A stretch of DNA of 64,000 nt. It comes from Rothia sp. HMSC078H08. GTDB taxonomy: Bacteria > Actinomycetota > Actinomycetes > Actinomycetales > Micrococcaceae. Positions 1 to 8,499 of this stretch are shown piece after piece. The position numbers and the translations under genes were made by a program. The stretch's first letter is position 1, and the number at the start of each line of letters is the position of its first letter. The notes under the pieces were generated by a model. That model saw nothing but the letters and a program-made list of their open reading frames with translations, was not told the origin of the DNA and did not search any database. The DNA is taken from contig NZ_KV795254.1 of the NCBI RefSeq assembly GCF_001808955.1, positions 279,559-343,558 of the forward strand, read 5' to 3'.

Positions 1-1
1 C

Positions 2-355
2 GCGGACGGCGTGTACGCCGGCTGGCTCGTGGATGAGGCGGGTACCCGCCACCCCTCCGCCATTTCGGTGGGTACGAACCCGACCTTTGACGGCATCGAG
101 CACCGCCAGGTGGAGGCGCATGTGATTGACCGCCCCGAGGAACGCGTGGAAGACTTCAACCTGTACGGTCAGCACGTGCTCATCGAGTTCGTGAAGCGAC
201 TTCGCCCCATGGTGGCCTACACCGGTGTGGAGGCGCTGATCGAGCAGATTAACGATGACGTGGCCAAGACCCGCGAGGTGCTGGCTGAGGACGCTAAAAG
301 TTACTGCCCGCCGGAGTGCCCGGTGCAGGCGGAAGTGAAGCATCCCCAGCTCTAA
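2..355 (+). CDS. ribF: Bifunctional riboflavin kinase/FAD synthetase, C-terminal part (5' end outside window)
   Basis: This is the last 117 residues of RibF, which phosphorylates riboflavin to FMN and adenylates FMN to FAD in the cytoplasm. Only the riboflavin kinase domain is present. It opens with DGVYAGW, followed by the GTNPTFDG motif that binds nucleotide and Mg, then EAHVID and the NLYGQHVLIEF/LRP segment typical of the C-terminal kinase. The reading frame is open to the left edge, so the gene is cut by the window and not truncated. In many actinobacteria ribF is directly followed by rpsO; here four genes lie between them. A strong stem-loop follows. Confidence 0.93.
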   Translation, partial: ADGVYAGWLVDEAGTRHPSAISVGTNPTFDGIEHRQVEAHVIDRPEERVEDFNLYGQHVLIEFVKRLRPMVAYTGVEALIEQINDDVAKTREVLAEDAKSYCPPECPVQAEVKHPQL

Positions 356-421
356 CCCCACCACGGGTAACCCAGCCACAGGGCGCCGCAGCCTGCGTTT
401 TCTGCGGTGATGACGTGTGAT

Positions 422-457
422 GCCCCGGCGGTAGATTTTCGGATCTGCCGCCGGGGC
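422..457 (+). terminator. Stem-loop after ribF
   Basis: A 14-base arm (422-435) pairs with 444-457, with one G-T type mismatch, around an 8-base loop. No T-run follows, so it is either a U-tract-less terminator of ribF or an RNA-stabilising hairpin ahead of luxS. Confidence 0.6.
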
Positions 458-534
458 TTCGCGTACCCGTCCGGATGTGCCACCCGCGAGGCATCCCTGT
501 TTTAGTCGCCCCCGTTTTAAGAGAAGATAGAGTC

Positions 535-993
535 ATGGAAAAAATGAACGTCGAATCCTTCAACCTCGACCACCGCGCCGTAGCAGCACCCTACGTGCGT
601 ATCGCAGACCGCAAGGTCCTGCCCGGTGGCGACACCCTCATCAAGTACGATATCCGCTTCACCCAGCCGAACACCGCGCACCTGGAAATGCCGACTGTGC
701 ACTCCATCGAGCACCTGAGCGCCGAGCACATGCGCAACCACACCGACCGTCTGATTGACTTCTCCCCGATGGGCTGCCAGACCGGTTTCTACGCGCTGAC
801 CCTGGGCCTGGAGCCCGAGGAGTTCTTCCCCATCCTGGAAGCAACCCTCAACGATATCCTCAACGCGACCGAGGTTCCGGCAGCGAACGAGGTGCAGTGC
901 GGTTGGGGTGCCAACCACACCCTCGAAGGCGCGCAGGCTGCGGCTCGCGAGTTCCTCGCGGCACGCGATGAGTGGGCGCAGGTGATGGCGTAA
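535..993 (+). CDS. luxS: S-ribosylhomocysteine lyase LuxS
   Basis: LuxS cleaves S-ribosylhomocysteine to homocysteine and DPD, the precursor of autoinducer-2. The 152-residue product has the usual family length. The metal site is intact: the HSIEHL motif gives His56 and His60, with Glu59 as catalytic base, and Cys122 in the QCGWG segment is the third ligand. Cys81 in GCQTG is the catalytic cysteine. The ATG at 535 follows a GAGAAG-like ribosome site; the frame is open further upstream, but that stretch does not look like LuxS. The stop codon overlaps the start of mtnN by one base (TAATG), so the two enzymes of SAH detoxification are translationally coupled. The position between ribF and rpsO is unusual. 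Confidence 0.96.
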   Translation: MEKMNVESFNLDHRAVAAPYVRIADRKVLPGGDTLIKYDIRFTQPNTAHLEMPTVHSIEHLSAEHMRNHTDRLIDFSPMGCQTGFYALTLGLEPEEFFPILEATLNDILNATEVPAANEVQCGWGANHTLEGAQAAAREFLAARDEWAQVMA

Positions 994-1886
994 TGAGCGC
1001 ACAGATCCCTGACGCTTTCGCATCCGCCTTCAACCCGGTGGACTTTGACCCGAACGCTTTCGACCCGGCTGAGGCGTTCAACAGCATGTTTGAGCTGATG
1101 GACGGCATGTCCAACGCCATCATTATTCAGGTGGCGATGGATGAGGAGCTCGCACCCTTCCTGAAGGTGACCGAGGAGCTGCAGCCGTCCTTCACCGAGG
1201 GCGCGGCAGTATTCCACCCGCGCTACCTGCAGGTGGGCGAGGACCAGGTTCCGCTACTGTTGGTTCGCTCCAAGATTGGTCTGGTGAACGCGGCGAGCGC
1301 CGTCACCGAGGCAATCAGCTACTCCTCGAACTGCCTGGGCGTCATTAGCGCAGGTACCGCCGGCGGTTTGGCGCGCGGCATCAACGTGGGCGACGTGCTG
1401 ATTGGCGAGAACTACACCTACACTGACGCCGACGCGACCGCGTTCGGTTACGCGCGCGGCCAGGTTCCCGGCATGCCCGAAAGCTACGACGGTCAGGCGG
1501 ATGAGTGGCAGGACGCTCTGGAGCATGCGCTCGCCGCACTGGAGCCGGTGCGTGAGCAGGCTGAGAGCGCGTGGGAGGTGCGCCGCGGCCAGATGCTGGC
1601 GGGTAACTCCTTCGTGACCGCCCACAACGTGAAGGACACCCGCGAGGCATTCGAGGGCGCCATCAGCACCGACATGGAGACCACCGCTATTGCGCAGGTC
1701 TGCCACAACTACGAGATTCCGTTTATCGGTGTGCGTTGCGTGTCTGATCTGTGCGGCCCGGAGGCTGACCAGGACTTCCACCTCTCCATGGACGTAGTGG
1801 CTCCTCGTTCGGCTCGTTACGCTCTGCAGCTGGCTGCTGAGCTGTGGACCGAAGCGCAGCTGGAGGCGCTGGATCTGGCTCTCTAA
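993..1886 (+). CDS. mtnN: 5'-methylthioadenosine/S-adenosylhomocysteine nucleosidase
   Basis: This enzyme (Pfs/MTAN) removes adenine from SAH and MTA; its product S-ribosylhomocysteine is the LuxS substrate, so the pair forms a complete route from SAH to homocysteine and AI-2. The 297-residue protein carries a nucleoside phosphorylase fold beginning near residue 41 (IIIQVAMDEELAPFL, with the acidic catalytic residue), the TDMETTAIA segment with the substrate-binding Glu, and RCVSDL with the catalytic Asp. The first 40 residues are an Asn/Phe/Asp-rich extension not usual in MTAN. METT replaces the common MEGA/MEAA. The chosen ATG overlaps the luxS stop. A terminator follows about 70 bases after the stop. 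Confidence 0.92.
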   Translation: MSAQIPDAFASAFNPVDFDPNAFDPAEAFNSMFELMDGMSNAIIIQVAMDEELAPFLKVTEELQPSFTEGAAVFHPRYLQVGEDQVPLLLVRSKIGLVNAASAVTEAISYSSNCLGVISAGTAGGLARGINVGDVLIGENYTYTDADATAFGYARGQVPGMPESYDGQADEWQDALEHALAALEPVREQAESAWEVRRGQMLAGNSFVTAHNVKDTREAFEGAISTDMETTAIAQVCHNYEIPFIGVRCVSDLCGPEADQDFHLSMDVVAPRSARYALQLAAELWTEAQLEALDLAL

Positions 1887-1959
1887 ACCTCTAGAACACG
1901 CGGTAAGACTGCGGCGGGATACGAATCTGAGCCCGCTGTTTGAAATGCCGGAGGAAGTG

Positions 1960-1998
1960 CCGGGGCGTGAACCGATGGGTTCACGCCCCGGTCTTTTT
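1960..1998 (+). terminator. Rho-independent terminator of luxS-mtnN
   Basis: A perfect 14-bp GC-rich stem (1960-1973 with 1978-1991) with a 4-base loop is followed by TCTTTTT. It closes the luxS-mtnN operon. Confidence 0.93.
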
Positions 1999-2132
1999 GT
2001 ACCGGTCTCTGCGCCCGGTTTTACGCCTGAACCGCGAGAAACGCAGAAATATTAACCGCGGTGAATATACATTCTGTGTGTCGTGGAGTACTATGAATGT
2101 GGAAACTGTCCGATCTCACAGAGGAGTACGTC

Positions 2133-2435
2133 GTGAAGTTCTGCCCGACTCTCGCCTCCGTCACCGGTCTGCTCGGTGGCTACAAGGTTGCATCTAGCAC
2201 CGGCATCCGCCCGCTCGGCGGCGCTGTCCTGGCACTGTGCGGTGCCGTGGCTTACAAGAATTGGAAGCGTAAGGCTGGCGCAGGCCGTGCCACCTTCCTC
2301 ACCGCTCTCTACCTCGGCGCGTTCGGCGCCGCTCATCCGCTCGCCAAGAAGCTTGGCGCGTGGCCTGCAGTCTACACTGTGACTGCTGCAACCGCTCTGT
2401 GCTCTATCGTCATTGGACGTAAGCGACAGAAGTAA
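2133..2435 (+). CDS. Small hypothetical membrane protein
   Basis: I do not recognise a named family. The 100-residue product is rich in Gly/Ala/Leu with about three possible membrane-spanning stretches (SVTGLLGGYKVAS, LGGAVLALCGAVAY and WPAVYTVTAATALCSIVI), basic loops (KNWKRKAG) and a basic C-terminus (GRKRQK), consistent with a small inner-membrane protein with its ends in the cytoplasm. I chose the GTG at 2133 because an AGAGGAG ribosome site lies 7 bases before it; an in-frame ATG at 2097 would add 12 residues but has no such site. It is a single-gene unit, bracketed by terminators at 1960-1998 and 2445-2486. Confidence 0.7.
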   Translation: MKFCPTLASVTGLLGGYKVASSTGIRPLGGAVLALCGAVAYKNWKRKAGAGRATFLTALYLGAFGAAHPLAKKLGAWPAVYTVTAATALCSIVIGRKRQK

Positions 2436-2444
2436 TCTTTGACG

Positions 2445-2486
2445 AAAAGACGGCGGAAAGGCAACGTTGCCTTCCCGCCGTCTTTT
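2445..2486 (+). terminator. Terminator after the small membrane protein
   Basis: The arm AAAAGACGGCGG (2445-2456) pairs with CCGCCGTCTTTT (2475-2486), with GCAAC/GTTGC pairing inside it. The A-run and T-run on either side make it potentially active in both directions. Confidence 0.9.
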
Positions 2487-2500
2487 GCGTTCCCTCCCAC

Positions 2501-2598
2501 CGTACCGGTTGGGAGCGGATGCGCCGGGGCGACGCGCGAAGGCAACACCTTCCGCGCAACGCCCCATCACTCGATGGGGAGTGAATCAACCGGTACCG
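2501..2598 (+). promoter_or_regulatory. Folded, riboswitch-like region before the amino-acid permease
   Basis: CGTACCGGTTG (2501-2511) can pair with CAACCGGTAC (2587-2596) to close a domain. Inside, GGGGCG/CGCCCC (2526-2531 with 2560-2565), GCGCG/CGCGC and AAGG/CCTT form one long hairpin with a CAACA loop. CATC/GATG forms a second hairpin, and its extension CCCC/GGGG (2562-2565 with 2576-2579) competes with the first. The layout resembles a three-way junction with mutually exclusive pairing. Whether it is transcribed is unknown, because no clear promoter lies between the terminator at 2445-2486 and this region. Confidence 0.45.
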
Positions 2599-2687
2599 CT
2601 CTCAGTCACCTGCTGAGCTGCGGCACCGCCCGATACGTTTCCCCGCCACCGGCGGGTACACCCCACGAGGTAAAGGAAAAGAAGAAG

Positions 2688-4094
2688 ATGAATACCACTC
2701 CGGACTCATCCCCGGTACAGCAGGGCGTAGCTGAGGCTACCTCCGAGAGCCCGCAGCTAGCGCGTGGACTCTCCCTGCGTCACATCATGTTCATCGCCCT
2801 CGGCTCCGCCATCGGCACCGGCCTGTTCTACGGCTCGGCATCCGCCATTCAGCTGGCGGGCCCCTCCGTGCTGCTTGCCTACGTTATTGGCGGCGCGGCA
2901 GTGTTCATGGTGATGCGCGCAATGGGCGAACTCGCCCTGGCGCACCCGGTCTCCGGAGCGTTCTCCGAATACGCTACCCGCTACCTCGGACGCTGGGCTG
3001 GTTTTGTGACCGGCTGGACCTACGCCCTGGAAATGGCGCTGGTTGCCATTGCGGACGTCACCGCCTTTGCCGTGTACATGAAGTTCTGGTTCCTGAACAG
3101 CCCCTCCTGGATCTGGATCGTCTCGGTTCTGCTGATTCTGCTCGCCATTAATCTGGCGAAGGTCAAGGCGTTCGGCGAAACCGAATTCTGGTTCACTCTC
3201 GTGAAGGTCAGCGCCATTATCGCCATGATTGTTGGCGGCGTGGTTCTGCTCTTCGTGGGTGTGCAGGCGCACGACTCCGTGGCGCCCTCCGTTACGAACC
3301 TCTGGGCTCTTGAAGGCGGCTTCTTCGCGAACGGATTTACCGGCTTCCTCGCCTGCTTTACCGTGGTGATGTTTGCCTTCGGTGGTATCGAGAACATCGG
3401 TATTGCCGCCGGTGAGGCGAAGGATCCGCGCACCTCGATTCCCAAGGCGATTCGCACGGTGCCGTTCCGCATCCTTATCTTCTACATTCTGACCCTGTCG
3501 GTCATCATGTCCCTGTACCCCTGGTACTCGGTGACGAAGGCGAACTCGCCGTTCGTGCAAATCTTTGAGGGCCTGGGCATTCCGGCTGCCGCTTCGATTC
3601 TGAACGTGGTCATCATTACCGCCGCCATCTCTGCGCTGAACGCGGACGTGTACGGTGCCGGCCGCATGATGTACGGCCTGGCGAAGCAGAACCTGGCGCC
3701 GGCTTCCTTTGCGAAGGTTACGAAGAACGGTGCGCCCTGGATGACCACCCTCATCATGGTGCTGGTTATGGCAGTCGGCGTGATTGTGAACGTGCTCTTT
3801 GAGAACGCGTTCGAGGTGGTCGCCTCCCTGGCGACCTTCGCGACGGTGTTCGTGTGGGTCATGATTCTGCTGGCGCACATTGCGTTCAAGCGTAGCGGCG
3901 CCGATACTGACCCGCAGCCGGTGCGCCAGCCCCTGTGGCTGAGCTACCTGGCGTTGGCGTTCATGATCTTTATCGTGGTGCTCTTCGGTTGCTTCGCCGA
4001 TACCCAGCTGGCGCTGGTGATGGGCGCAATCTGGTGCCTGTTCCTGCTGGGCTACTACCGCCTCGTGGTGGTCCGCGCTCGCGTTGAAGTATAG
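2688..4094 (+). CDS. Amino-acid permease, APC superfamily (AAT family)
   Basis: This is a secondary amino-acid importer of the cytoplasmic membrane. The 468-residue product has about 12 hydrophobic segments and opens after a 25-residue cytoplasmic tail with LSLRHIMFIALGSAIGTGLF, the signature of AAT-type permeases (ProY, AroP, GabP, AnsP relatives). The GMGELALAHP-like segment (AMGELALAHPVSGAFSEY) and the FGGIENIGIAAGEAKDP motif confirm the family. The substrate cannot be read from sequence. I chose the ATG at 2688 because AAGGAAAAG lies just upstream; the frame stays open back to 2439, but that stretch reads through a terminator hairpin. It stands alone with its own terminator, and a 15-base tandem repeat begins in its stop codon. 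Confidence 0.9.
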   Translation: MNTTPDSSPVQQGVAEATSESPQLARGLSLRHIMFIALGSAIGTGLFYGSASAIQLAGPSVLLAYVIGGAAVFMVMRAMGELALAHPVSGAFSEYATRYLGRWAGFVTGWTYALEMALVAIADVTAFAVYMKFWFLNSPSWIWIVSVLLILLAINLAKVKAFGETEFWFTLVKVSAIIAMIVGGVVLLFVGVQAHDSVAPSVTNLWALEGGFFANGFTGFLACFTVVMFAFGGIENIGIAAGEAKDPRTSIPKAIRTVPFRILIFYILTLSVIMSLYPWYSVTKANSPFVQIFEGLGIPAAASILNVVIITAAISALNADVYGAGRMMYGLAKQNLAPASFAKVTKNGAPWMTTLIMVLVMAVGVIVNVLFENAFEVVASLATFATVFVWVMILLAHIAFKRSGADTDPQPVRQPLWLSYLALAFMIFIVVLFGCFADTQLALVMGAIWCLFLLGYYRLVVVRARVEV

Positions 4095-4137
4095 AGAACA
4101 GAAGCGTAGAGAACAGAATCACAGAGAGCAGAAGCAT
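4093..4137 (+). repeat. Three tandem 15-bp repeats starting in the permease stop codon
   Basis: The units agagaacagaagcgt, agagaacagaatcac and agagagcagaagcat lie head to tail. The first begins inside the TAG stop codon. They lie 60 bases before the terminator hairpin. Confidence 0.9.
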
Positions 4138-4196
4138 AAACGCTGAATCCTCAACGTAAAGCCCGGTGCGAGAGCCCTGCGTGAGAGCCCGGCTGT

Positions 4197-4243
4197 GAAG
4201 CCCGGCGACCGGTAGTGTGATGAGCTACCTGTCGCCGGGCTTC
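4197..4243 (+). terminator. Terminator after the amino-acid permease
   Basis: The arm at 4197-4215 (GAAGCCCGGCGAC..GGTAG) pairs with 4225-4243 (CTACC..GTCGCCGGGCTTC) around a 9-base loop. No long T-run follows. Confidence 0.75.
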
Positions 4244-4397
4244 TGCTCACCCTTCCACGAAAGCGCCTCGGTAGCGTAGAATGGGAAGAACGCGTCTGCA
4301 GTCCGCAGTAGACGACGTGTATTACAGGGCGTAAGCCCACCACCCGGCGGCAACCGTCCGTACGGGACGTATGCGGTACTAACTCTAGGAGTTAAAA

Positions 4398-4667
4398 GTG
4401 GCACTGGATCCCGCTGTCAAGCAGGCAATCATCAAGGAATACGCAACCCACGAGGGCGACACCGGTTCGCCCGAGGTTCAGATTGCAGTTCTGTCTCGTC
4501 GTATCGCCGACCTGACCGAGCACCTGAAGTTCCACAAGCACGATCACCACTCCCGTCGTGGCCTGATGATCCTCGTTGGTCGTCGCCGCAACATGCTCGG
4601 CTACCTGAAGAGCGTCGACATCGAGCGTTACCGTTCGCTGATCGAGCGCCTGGGTCTGCGCCGATAA
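4398..4667 (+). CDS. rpsO: 30S ribosomal protein S15
   Basis: S15 binds 16S rRNA early in small-subunit assembly. The 89-residue product has the normal length and the conserved features: [17 protein letters not shown] N-terminus ([18 protein letters not shown]), [18 protein letters not shown] and the C-terminal [13 protein letters not shown]. The GTG start at 4398 is preceded by AGGAGTT. A 120-base leader runs from a TAGAAT-type -10 box near 4275 and contains short inverted repeats; S15 autoregulates through its leader in other bacteria, so this may be regulatory. The gene sits just upstream of pnp, as in most bacteria. Confidence 0.97.
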   Translation: MALDPAVKQAIIKEYATHEGDTGSPEVQIAVLSRRIADLTEHLKFHKHDHHSRRGLMILVGRRRNMLGYLKSVDIERYRSLIERLGLRR

Positions 4668-4673
4668 AACAGG

Positions 4674-4690
4674 AGCGTCTTGACGCTTTT
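4674..4690 (+). terminator. Short weak terminator-like hairpin after rpsO
   Basis: AGCGT pairs with ACGCT around CTTG and is followed by TTTT. The stem has only 5 bp, so partial read-through into pnp is likely. Confidence 0.45.
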
Positions 4691-4718
4691 GTGGTGATTA
4701 ATCGCCTTTAGGCGGTGT

Positions 4719-4785
4719 GTGCGGACGTGCTGTCAGCACTACCAGCCCTCCATTTCGGAGGCGGGTAGCGCCAGCGCGTCCGTAC
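4719..4785 (+). ncRNA. Long hairpin in the rpsO-pnp spacer (pnp leader element)
   Basis: GTGCGGACGTGCT (4719-4731) pairs with AGCGCGTCCGTAC (4773-4785) over 13 bp with two wobble pairs. TACC/GGTA and CCTCC/GGAGG continue the stem inward. A structured leader upstream of pnp (the Actino-pnp motif) is known in Actinobacteria, and rpsO-pnp spacer hairpins are RNase III processing sites in other bacteria. I infer that this is the local equivalent; it was not checked against the Rfam model. Confidence 0.65.
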
Positions 4786-5068
4786 TGCCGCGTTGAGGGG
4801 CGCATCTTCCGCTAGCTAGATTCCTGCGCTAGGTTTTTGGGCTAGATTCCAAAGCTGCGCGAGAAGATGCCGCCTCACCTGAAAGAAAGAACACGGGCCG
4901 TACCGGCACACACGCCGCGGTCCTCGGTAGCGAATTACGGAACAACACCACCCCCACAACCGTGCCGACACACGTCGAGCACACGAAAAGGCGGGGGAGA
5001 GGTGCCGTGGTTTCCTATCGAAGGCCGACTCGTGCGCCGTACGGCCTGCCAAGAAGAAAGAAGGAACC

Positions 5069-7288
5069 GTGGAAGGTCCCGAAATCAAGTTTGCTGAAGT
5101 CGAAATCGACAACGGCATTCACGGTAAGCGCCACGTGCGCTTTGAAACCGGCCGTCTCGCCAAGCAGGCTAACGGCTCGGTGCTCGTCACTATCGATGAC
5201 GAGACCACCCTGCTCTCCGCAACCGTGGTCGGCAAGTCTCCCCGCGATGGCTTCGACTTCTTCCCGCTGACCGTGGACGTGGAAGAGCGCATGTACGCAG
5301 CCGGCAAGATCCCGGCATCCTACTTCCGCCGCGAAGGCCGCCCCAGCACCGAGGCCATTCTGGCAGCCCGCCTGATTGACCGCCCGCTGCGCCCCGCCTT
5401 CACCAAGGGCATCCGCAACGAGGTGCAGGTCGTCGTGACCGTCCTGACCTACAACCCGGACGAAATCTACAACACCTTCGCGATCAACGCGGCTTCGGCA
5501 TCGACCACGCTCTCCGGCGCGCCCTTCAGCGGCCCCATCGGTGGCGTGCGCATGGCACTGATTGACGGCCAGTGGGTCTGCTTCCCCAAGTACTCCCAGC
5601 TGGAAAACGCCGTGTTCGACATGGCTGTTGCCGGTCGTATCGTCACCAAGGCTGACGGTACCGAAGACGTCGCGATCATGATGGTCGAGGCTGAGGCCAC
5701 CGACAACTCCTGGAAGCTCATCAAGGAAGACGGCCAGACCGCCCCCACCGAAGAGGTCGTCGCCCAGGGTCTGGAAGCCGCTAAGCCCTTCATCGCCGCC
5801 CTGTGCAAGGCCCAGGCTGACCTGGCCTCCCGCGCCGGCAAGCCCGCTCTTGAGTTGCCCTTCTTCGGCGGCCACGGCGAGGACGTGGACGCAGCCGTGA
5901 AGGAATTCGCCGCAGACCGCCTGGTCGAGGTGTACTCCATCGCTGGTAAGCAGGAGCGCGAAGCAGCAGCAGCTGAGCTGAAGGAAGACCTCAAGGAGGC
6001 CCTGACCGGCGAGGGTAAGGAATTCGAAGAGCGCGCCGACGAGGTTGACGTGGCATTCGCCGCCCTGACCAAGCACATCGTGCGCCAGCGCATCCTCACC
6101 GAGCAGGTCCGTATTGACGGCCGCGGCCTGACCGACATCCGCCAGCTCACCGCTGAGGTTGAAATCCTGCCCCGCGTGCACGGCTCCTCCCTCTTCGAGC
6201 GTGGCGAGACCCAGATCATGGGTATCACCACCCTGAACATGCTCAAGATGGAGCAGCAGCTGGACTCCCTGCACCCGCTCAAGTCCAAGCGCTACATCCA
6301 CCACTACAACTTCCCGCCGTACTCCACCGGTGAGACCGGCCGCGTGGGTTCGCCCAAGCGCCGCGAAATCGGCCACGGTGCACTCGCAGAGCGCGCAATC
6401 ACCCCGGTGCTGCCCTCCCGCGAAGAGTTCCCCTACGCAATCCGTCAGGTCTCTGAGGCTCTGGGCTCCAACGGCTCGACCTCCATGGGCTCGGTCTGTG
6501 CATCGACCCTGTCCCTGCTGAACGCCGGTGTGCCGCTGCGCGCACCCGTTGCAGGTATCGCAATGGGCCTGGTCTCTGACGAGGTTGACGGCGAGACCCG
6601 CTACGCAGCCCTGACCGACATCCTTGGCGCGGAAGACGCACTGGGCGATATGGACTTCAAGGTTGCAGGTACCTCCGAGTTCGTGACCGCTATCCAGCTG
6701 GACACCAAGCTCGACGGTATCCCCGCATCCGTGCTCGCTGGCGCACTGACCCAGGCACGTGAGGCTCGCCTGCACATCCTCGAGGTGCTCGTCAGCGCGA
6801 TTGACGCACCGGATGAGATGAGCGAGTTCGCACCGCGCATTATTTCCGTGAAGATCCCGGTTGCCAAGATCGGTGAGGTCATCGGCCCCAAGGGTAAGAT
6901 GATCAACCAGATCCAGGAAGACACCGGCGCAGACATCTCCATTGAGGACGACGGCACCGTGTACATCGGCGCAGCTGACGGCCCCTCCGCAGAGGCAGCA
7001 CGTTCGGCAGTGAACGCTATCGCTAACCCGCAGGTTCCCGAGGTTGGCGAACGCTACCTGGGTACCGTGGTGAAGGTGACCGACTTCGGTGCGTTCATCT
7101 CCCTGACCCCCGGTAAGGACGGCCTGCTGCACATCTCCGAGATGCGTAAGCTCAACGGCGGCAAGCGCGTTGTTGACGCTGAGGACGTTGTCTCCGTGGG
7201 CCAGAAGGTCCAGGTGGAAATCACCAAGATTGATGACCGCGGCAAGCTCTCGCTGGCACCGGTCGTTGAGGGTGGCGACGACGAGTAG
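5069..7288 (+). CDS. pnp: Polyribonucleotide nucleotidyltransferase (PNPase)
   Basis: PNPase is a trimeric phosphorolytic 3'-5' exoribonuclease of mRNA decay that can also add tails. The 739-residue protein has all expected domains: a first RNase PH domain (about residues 10-150), a helical linker (about 250-330), a second catalytic RNase PH domain (about 340-550, with [14 protein letters not shown]), a KH domain near 590-650 with the GxxG loop in [11 protein letters not shown], and an S1 domain from about 660 ([13 protein letters not shown]). The GTG start at 5069 is preceded by GAAGGAA. Codon use is strongly C-ending, as expected for a highly expressed gene. A 400-base spacer from rpsO carries a large hairpin. 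Confidence 0.97.
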   Translation: MEGPEIKFAEVEIDNGIHGKRHVRFETGRLAKQANGSVLVTIDDETTLLSATVVGKSPRDGFDFFPLTVDVEERMYAAGKIPASYFRREGRPSTEAILAARLIDRPLRPAFTKGIRNEVQVVVTVLTYNPDEIYNTFAINAASASTTLSGAPFSGPIGGVRMALIDGQWVCFPKYSQLENAVFDMAVAGRIVTKADGTEDVAIMMVEAEATDNSWKLIKEDGQTAPTEEVVAQGLEAAKPFIAALCKAQADLASRAGKPALELPFFGGHGEDVDAAVKEFAADRLVEVYSIAGKQEREAAAAELKEDLKEALTGEGKEFEERADEVDVAFAALTKHIVRQRILTEQVRIDGRGLTDIRQLTAEVEILPRVHGSSLFERGETQIMGITTLNMLKMEQQLDSLHPLKSKRYIHHYNFPPYSTGETGRVGSPKRREIGHGALAERAITPVLPSREEFPYAIRQVSEALGSNGSTSMGSVCASTLSLLNAGVPLRAPVAGIAMGLVSDEVDGETRYAALTDILGAEDALGDMDFKVAGTSEFVTAIQLDTKLDGIPASVLAGALTQAREARLHILEVLVSAIDAPDEMSEFAPRIISVKIPVAKIGEVIGPKGKMINQIQEDTGADISIEDDGTVYIGAADGPSAEAARSAVNAIANPQVPEVGERYLGTVVKVTDFGAFISLTPGKDGLLHISEMRKLNGGKRVVDAEDVVSVGQKVQVEITKIDDRGKLSLAPVVEGGDDE

Positions 7289-7310
7289 TCGTAACCCCCG
7301 CTAAGTGATG

Positions 7311-7369
7311 AGGGGCGCCCGGCGCACCCGGTGCGGTTCATTCCCCGCCGGATGCACCGGGCGCCCCTT
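7311..7369 (+). terminator. Terminator after pnp
   Basis: AGGGGCGCCCGG (7311-7322) pairs with CCGGGCGCCCCT (7357-7368), with further pairing inside. It separates pnp from the acyltransferase gene, so the two are not one operon. Confidence 0.85.
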
Positions 7370-7430
7370 GTTCGCGAGTAAGAGAGATAAGATTAATATA
7401 TTTCTCTTGCACTGGAAAGAAAGTGAGCGA

Positions 7431-8477
7431 ATGCAGACACGACGTGACAGCACAATTGATATTGCTAAAGGCATCGCAATCATTGCAATTGTGTTTGGGC
7501 ACATTCATCGAGGGATGTGGGCATCTGGACTGGGGACGGAAGCCTTCCGCCCCTACAAATATGTGTTTGACTACGGTGTCTATTTTTGGCACCTGGTAGT
7601 TTTCGCTTTTCTGAGCGGCCTTTTTGTCGCACGAGGAGCCACGAAGACTACCCCCTCCTCATACCTGACAAAGCGTCTGATCCTCTTCGGATACCTCTAC
7701 GTTATTTGGCAGGTTCTGCAGGTGGGCATGAAGCTTGTGCTCCCGTCTAATTCTTCCGATAAGACGACTGTTATGAGCCTGCTCGAGCTGTGGAAGCCCG
7801 AGGGTCAGCTCTGGTTCTTCCCTTGGCTCATGATTGTCACCATTATTGCTGTGGTGACGCGAGTATGGCAGAAGAACGCTATTGCTGCCCTAACGATTGC
7901 TGGTTCAGCGATTCTTGCGCTTGCCTCGTGGGGCTACATCGGCGAATATGTCGGCACGCAGGGTCTTTCGCTGCTCTTCTTCTTCCTCGTTGGTGTAGCC
8001 CTTGGCTATGAGAGATTCCAGCGCATTATGAGCTCCATTCCTTTGGCTGCTCACGCGGGTATCGTTGCTGTTGCCCTGTTCGACTACATCTATCTTCTGA
8101 TGAACTTTCAGGCTACTCCGCCTACCGTCATTCCTTACTTCACGAATAATGTCGGTGCGGTAGCTATGGGTATTCTTGCAACGGCGATGTCCTCGCTGGC
8201 GGTGCTTTCGCTCTCCTACCTGCTGGCGCGGGTTCCGTGGAGCGGATGGCTCGCCTACCTGGGCCGTCACTCCCTGGAAATCTTCATCGCGCATATTGTG
8301 TGCGGTGCAGCTTTCCGTTTCGTACTGATTAAGTCCGGTTTCTTCTCGGTGCCCCTGTTCTTGGTGGGAGGAACGATCTTCGCGATCCTCGCCTCGCTCC
8401 TGATGGGGTACTGCGCTCAGAAGCTGCGGGTTCCGCTGTTTGCGTTGCCTCGCCCTCTTGAACGAAAAATTAGCTAA
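7431..8477 (+). CDS. Acyltransferase family 3 membrane protein
   Basis: The 348-residue product belongs to the acyltransferase-3 family (OafA/WecH-like), integral membrane enzymes that O-acylate cell-surface sugars or peptidoglycan. It begins RRDSTIDIAKGIAIIAIVFGH, where D, the glycine-rich turn and the His of FGH are the family's N-terminal signature; GMWASG and about ten membrane segments follow, ending with a basic tail. There is no extracellular SGNH domain, so it probably acts alone on a lipid-linked or surface substrate. The ATG at 7431 is used because the longer frame runs back through the pnp terminator. The coding style is visibly more A/T-rich than in pnp and the M16 gene on either side, which suggests acquisition by transfer. 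Confidence 0.85.
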   Translation: MQTRRDSTIDIAKGIAIIAIVFGHIHRGMWASGLGTEAFRPYKYVFDYGVYFWHLVVFAFLSGLFVARGATKTTPSSYLTKRLILFGYLYVIWQVLQVGMKLVLPSNSSDKTTVMSLLELWKPEGQLWFFPWLMIVTIIAVVTRVWQKNAIAALTIAGSAILALASWGYIGEYVGTQGLSLLFFFLVGVALGYERFQRIMSSIPLAAHAGIVAVALFDYIYLLMNFQATPPTVIPYFTNNVGAVAMGILATAMSSLAVLSLSYLLARVPWSGWLAYLGRHSLEIFIAHIVCGAAFRFVLIKSGFFSVPLFLVGGTIFAILASLLMGYCAQKLRVPLFALPRPLERKIS

Positions 8478-8499
8478 TCGAAATATCGAAGGACGCTGA

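Noticed and set aside
2439..2687. Upstream extension of the permease frame
   Set aside because: It reads through a terminator and highly folded DNA; the ATG at 2688 has a good ribosome site and gives a normal permease N-terminus.
5015..7132. 705-residue open frame on the minus strand opposite pnp
   Set aside because: It mirrors the third-position pattern of pnp, is rich in Gly/Val/His/Asp without domains, and has no ribosome site. The same applies to the long minus-strand frames opposite ftsK, hflX, RNase J and the M16 gene.
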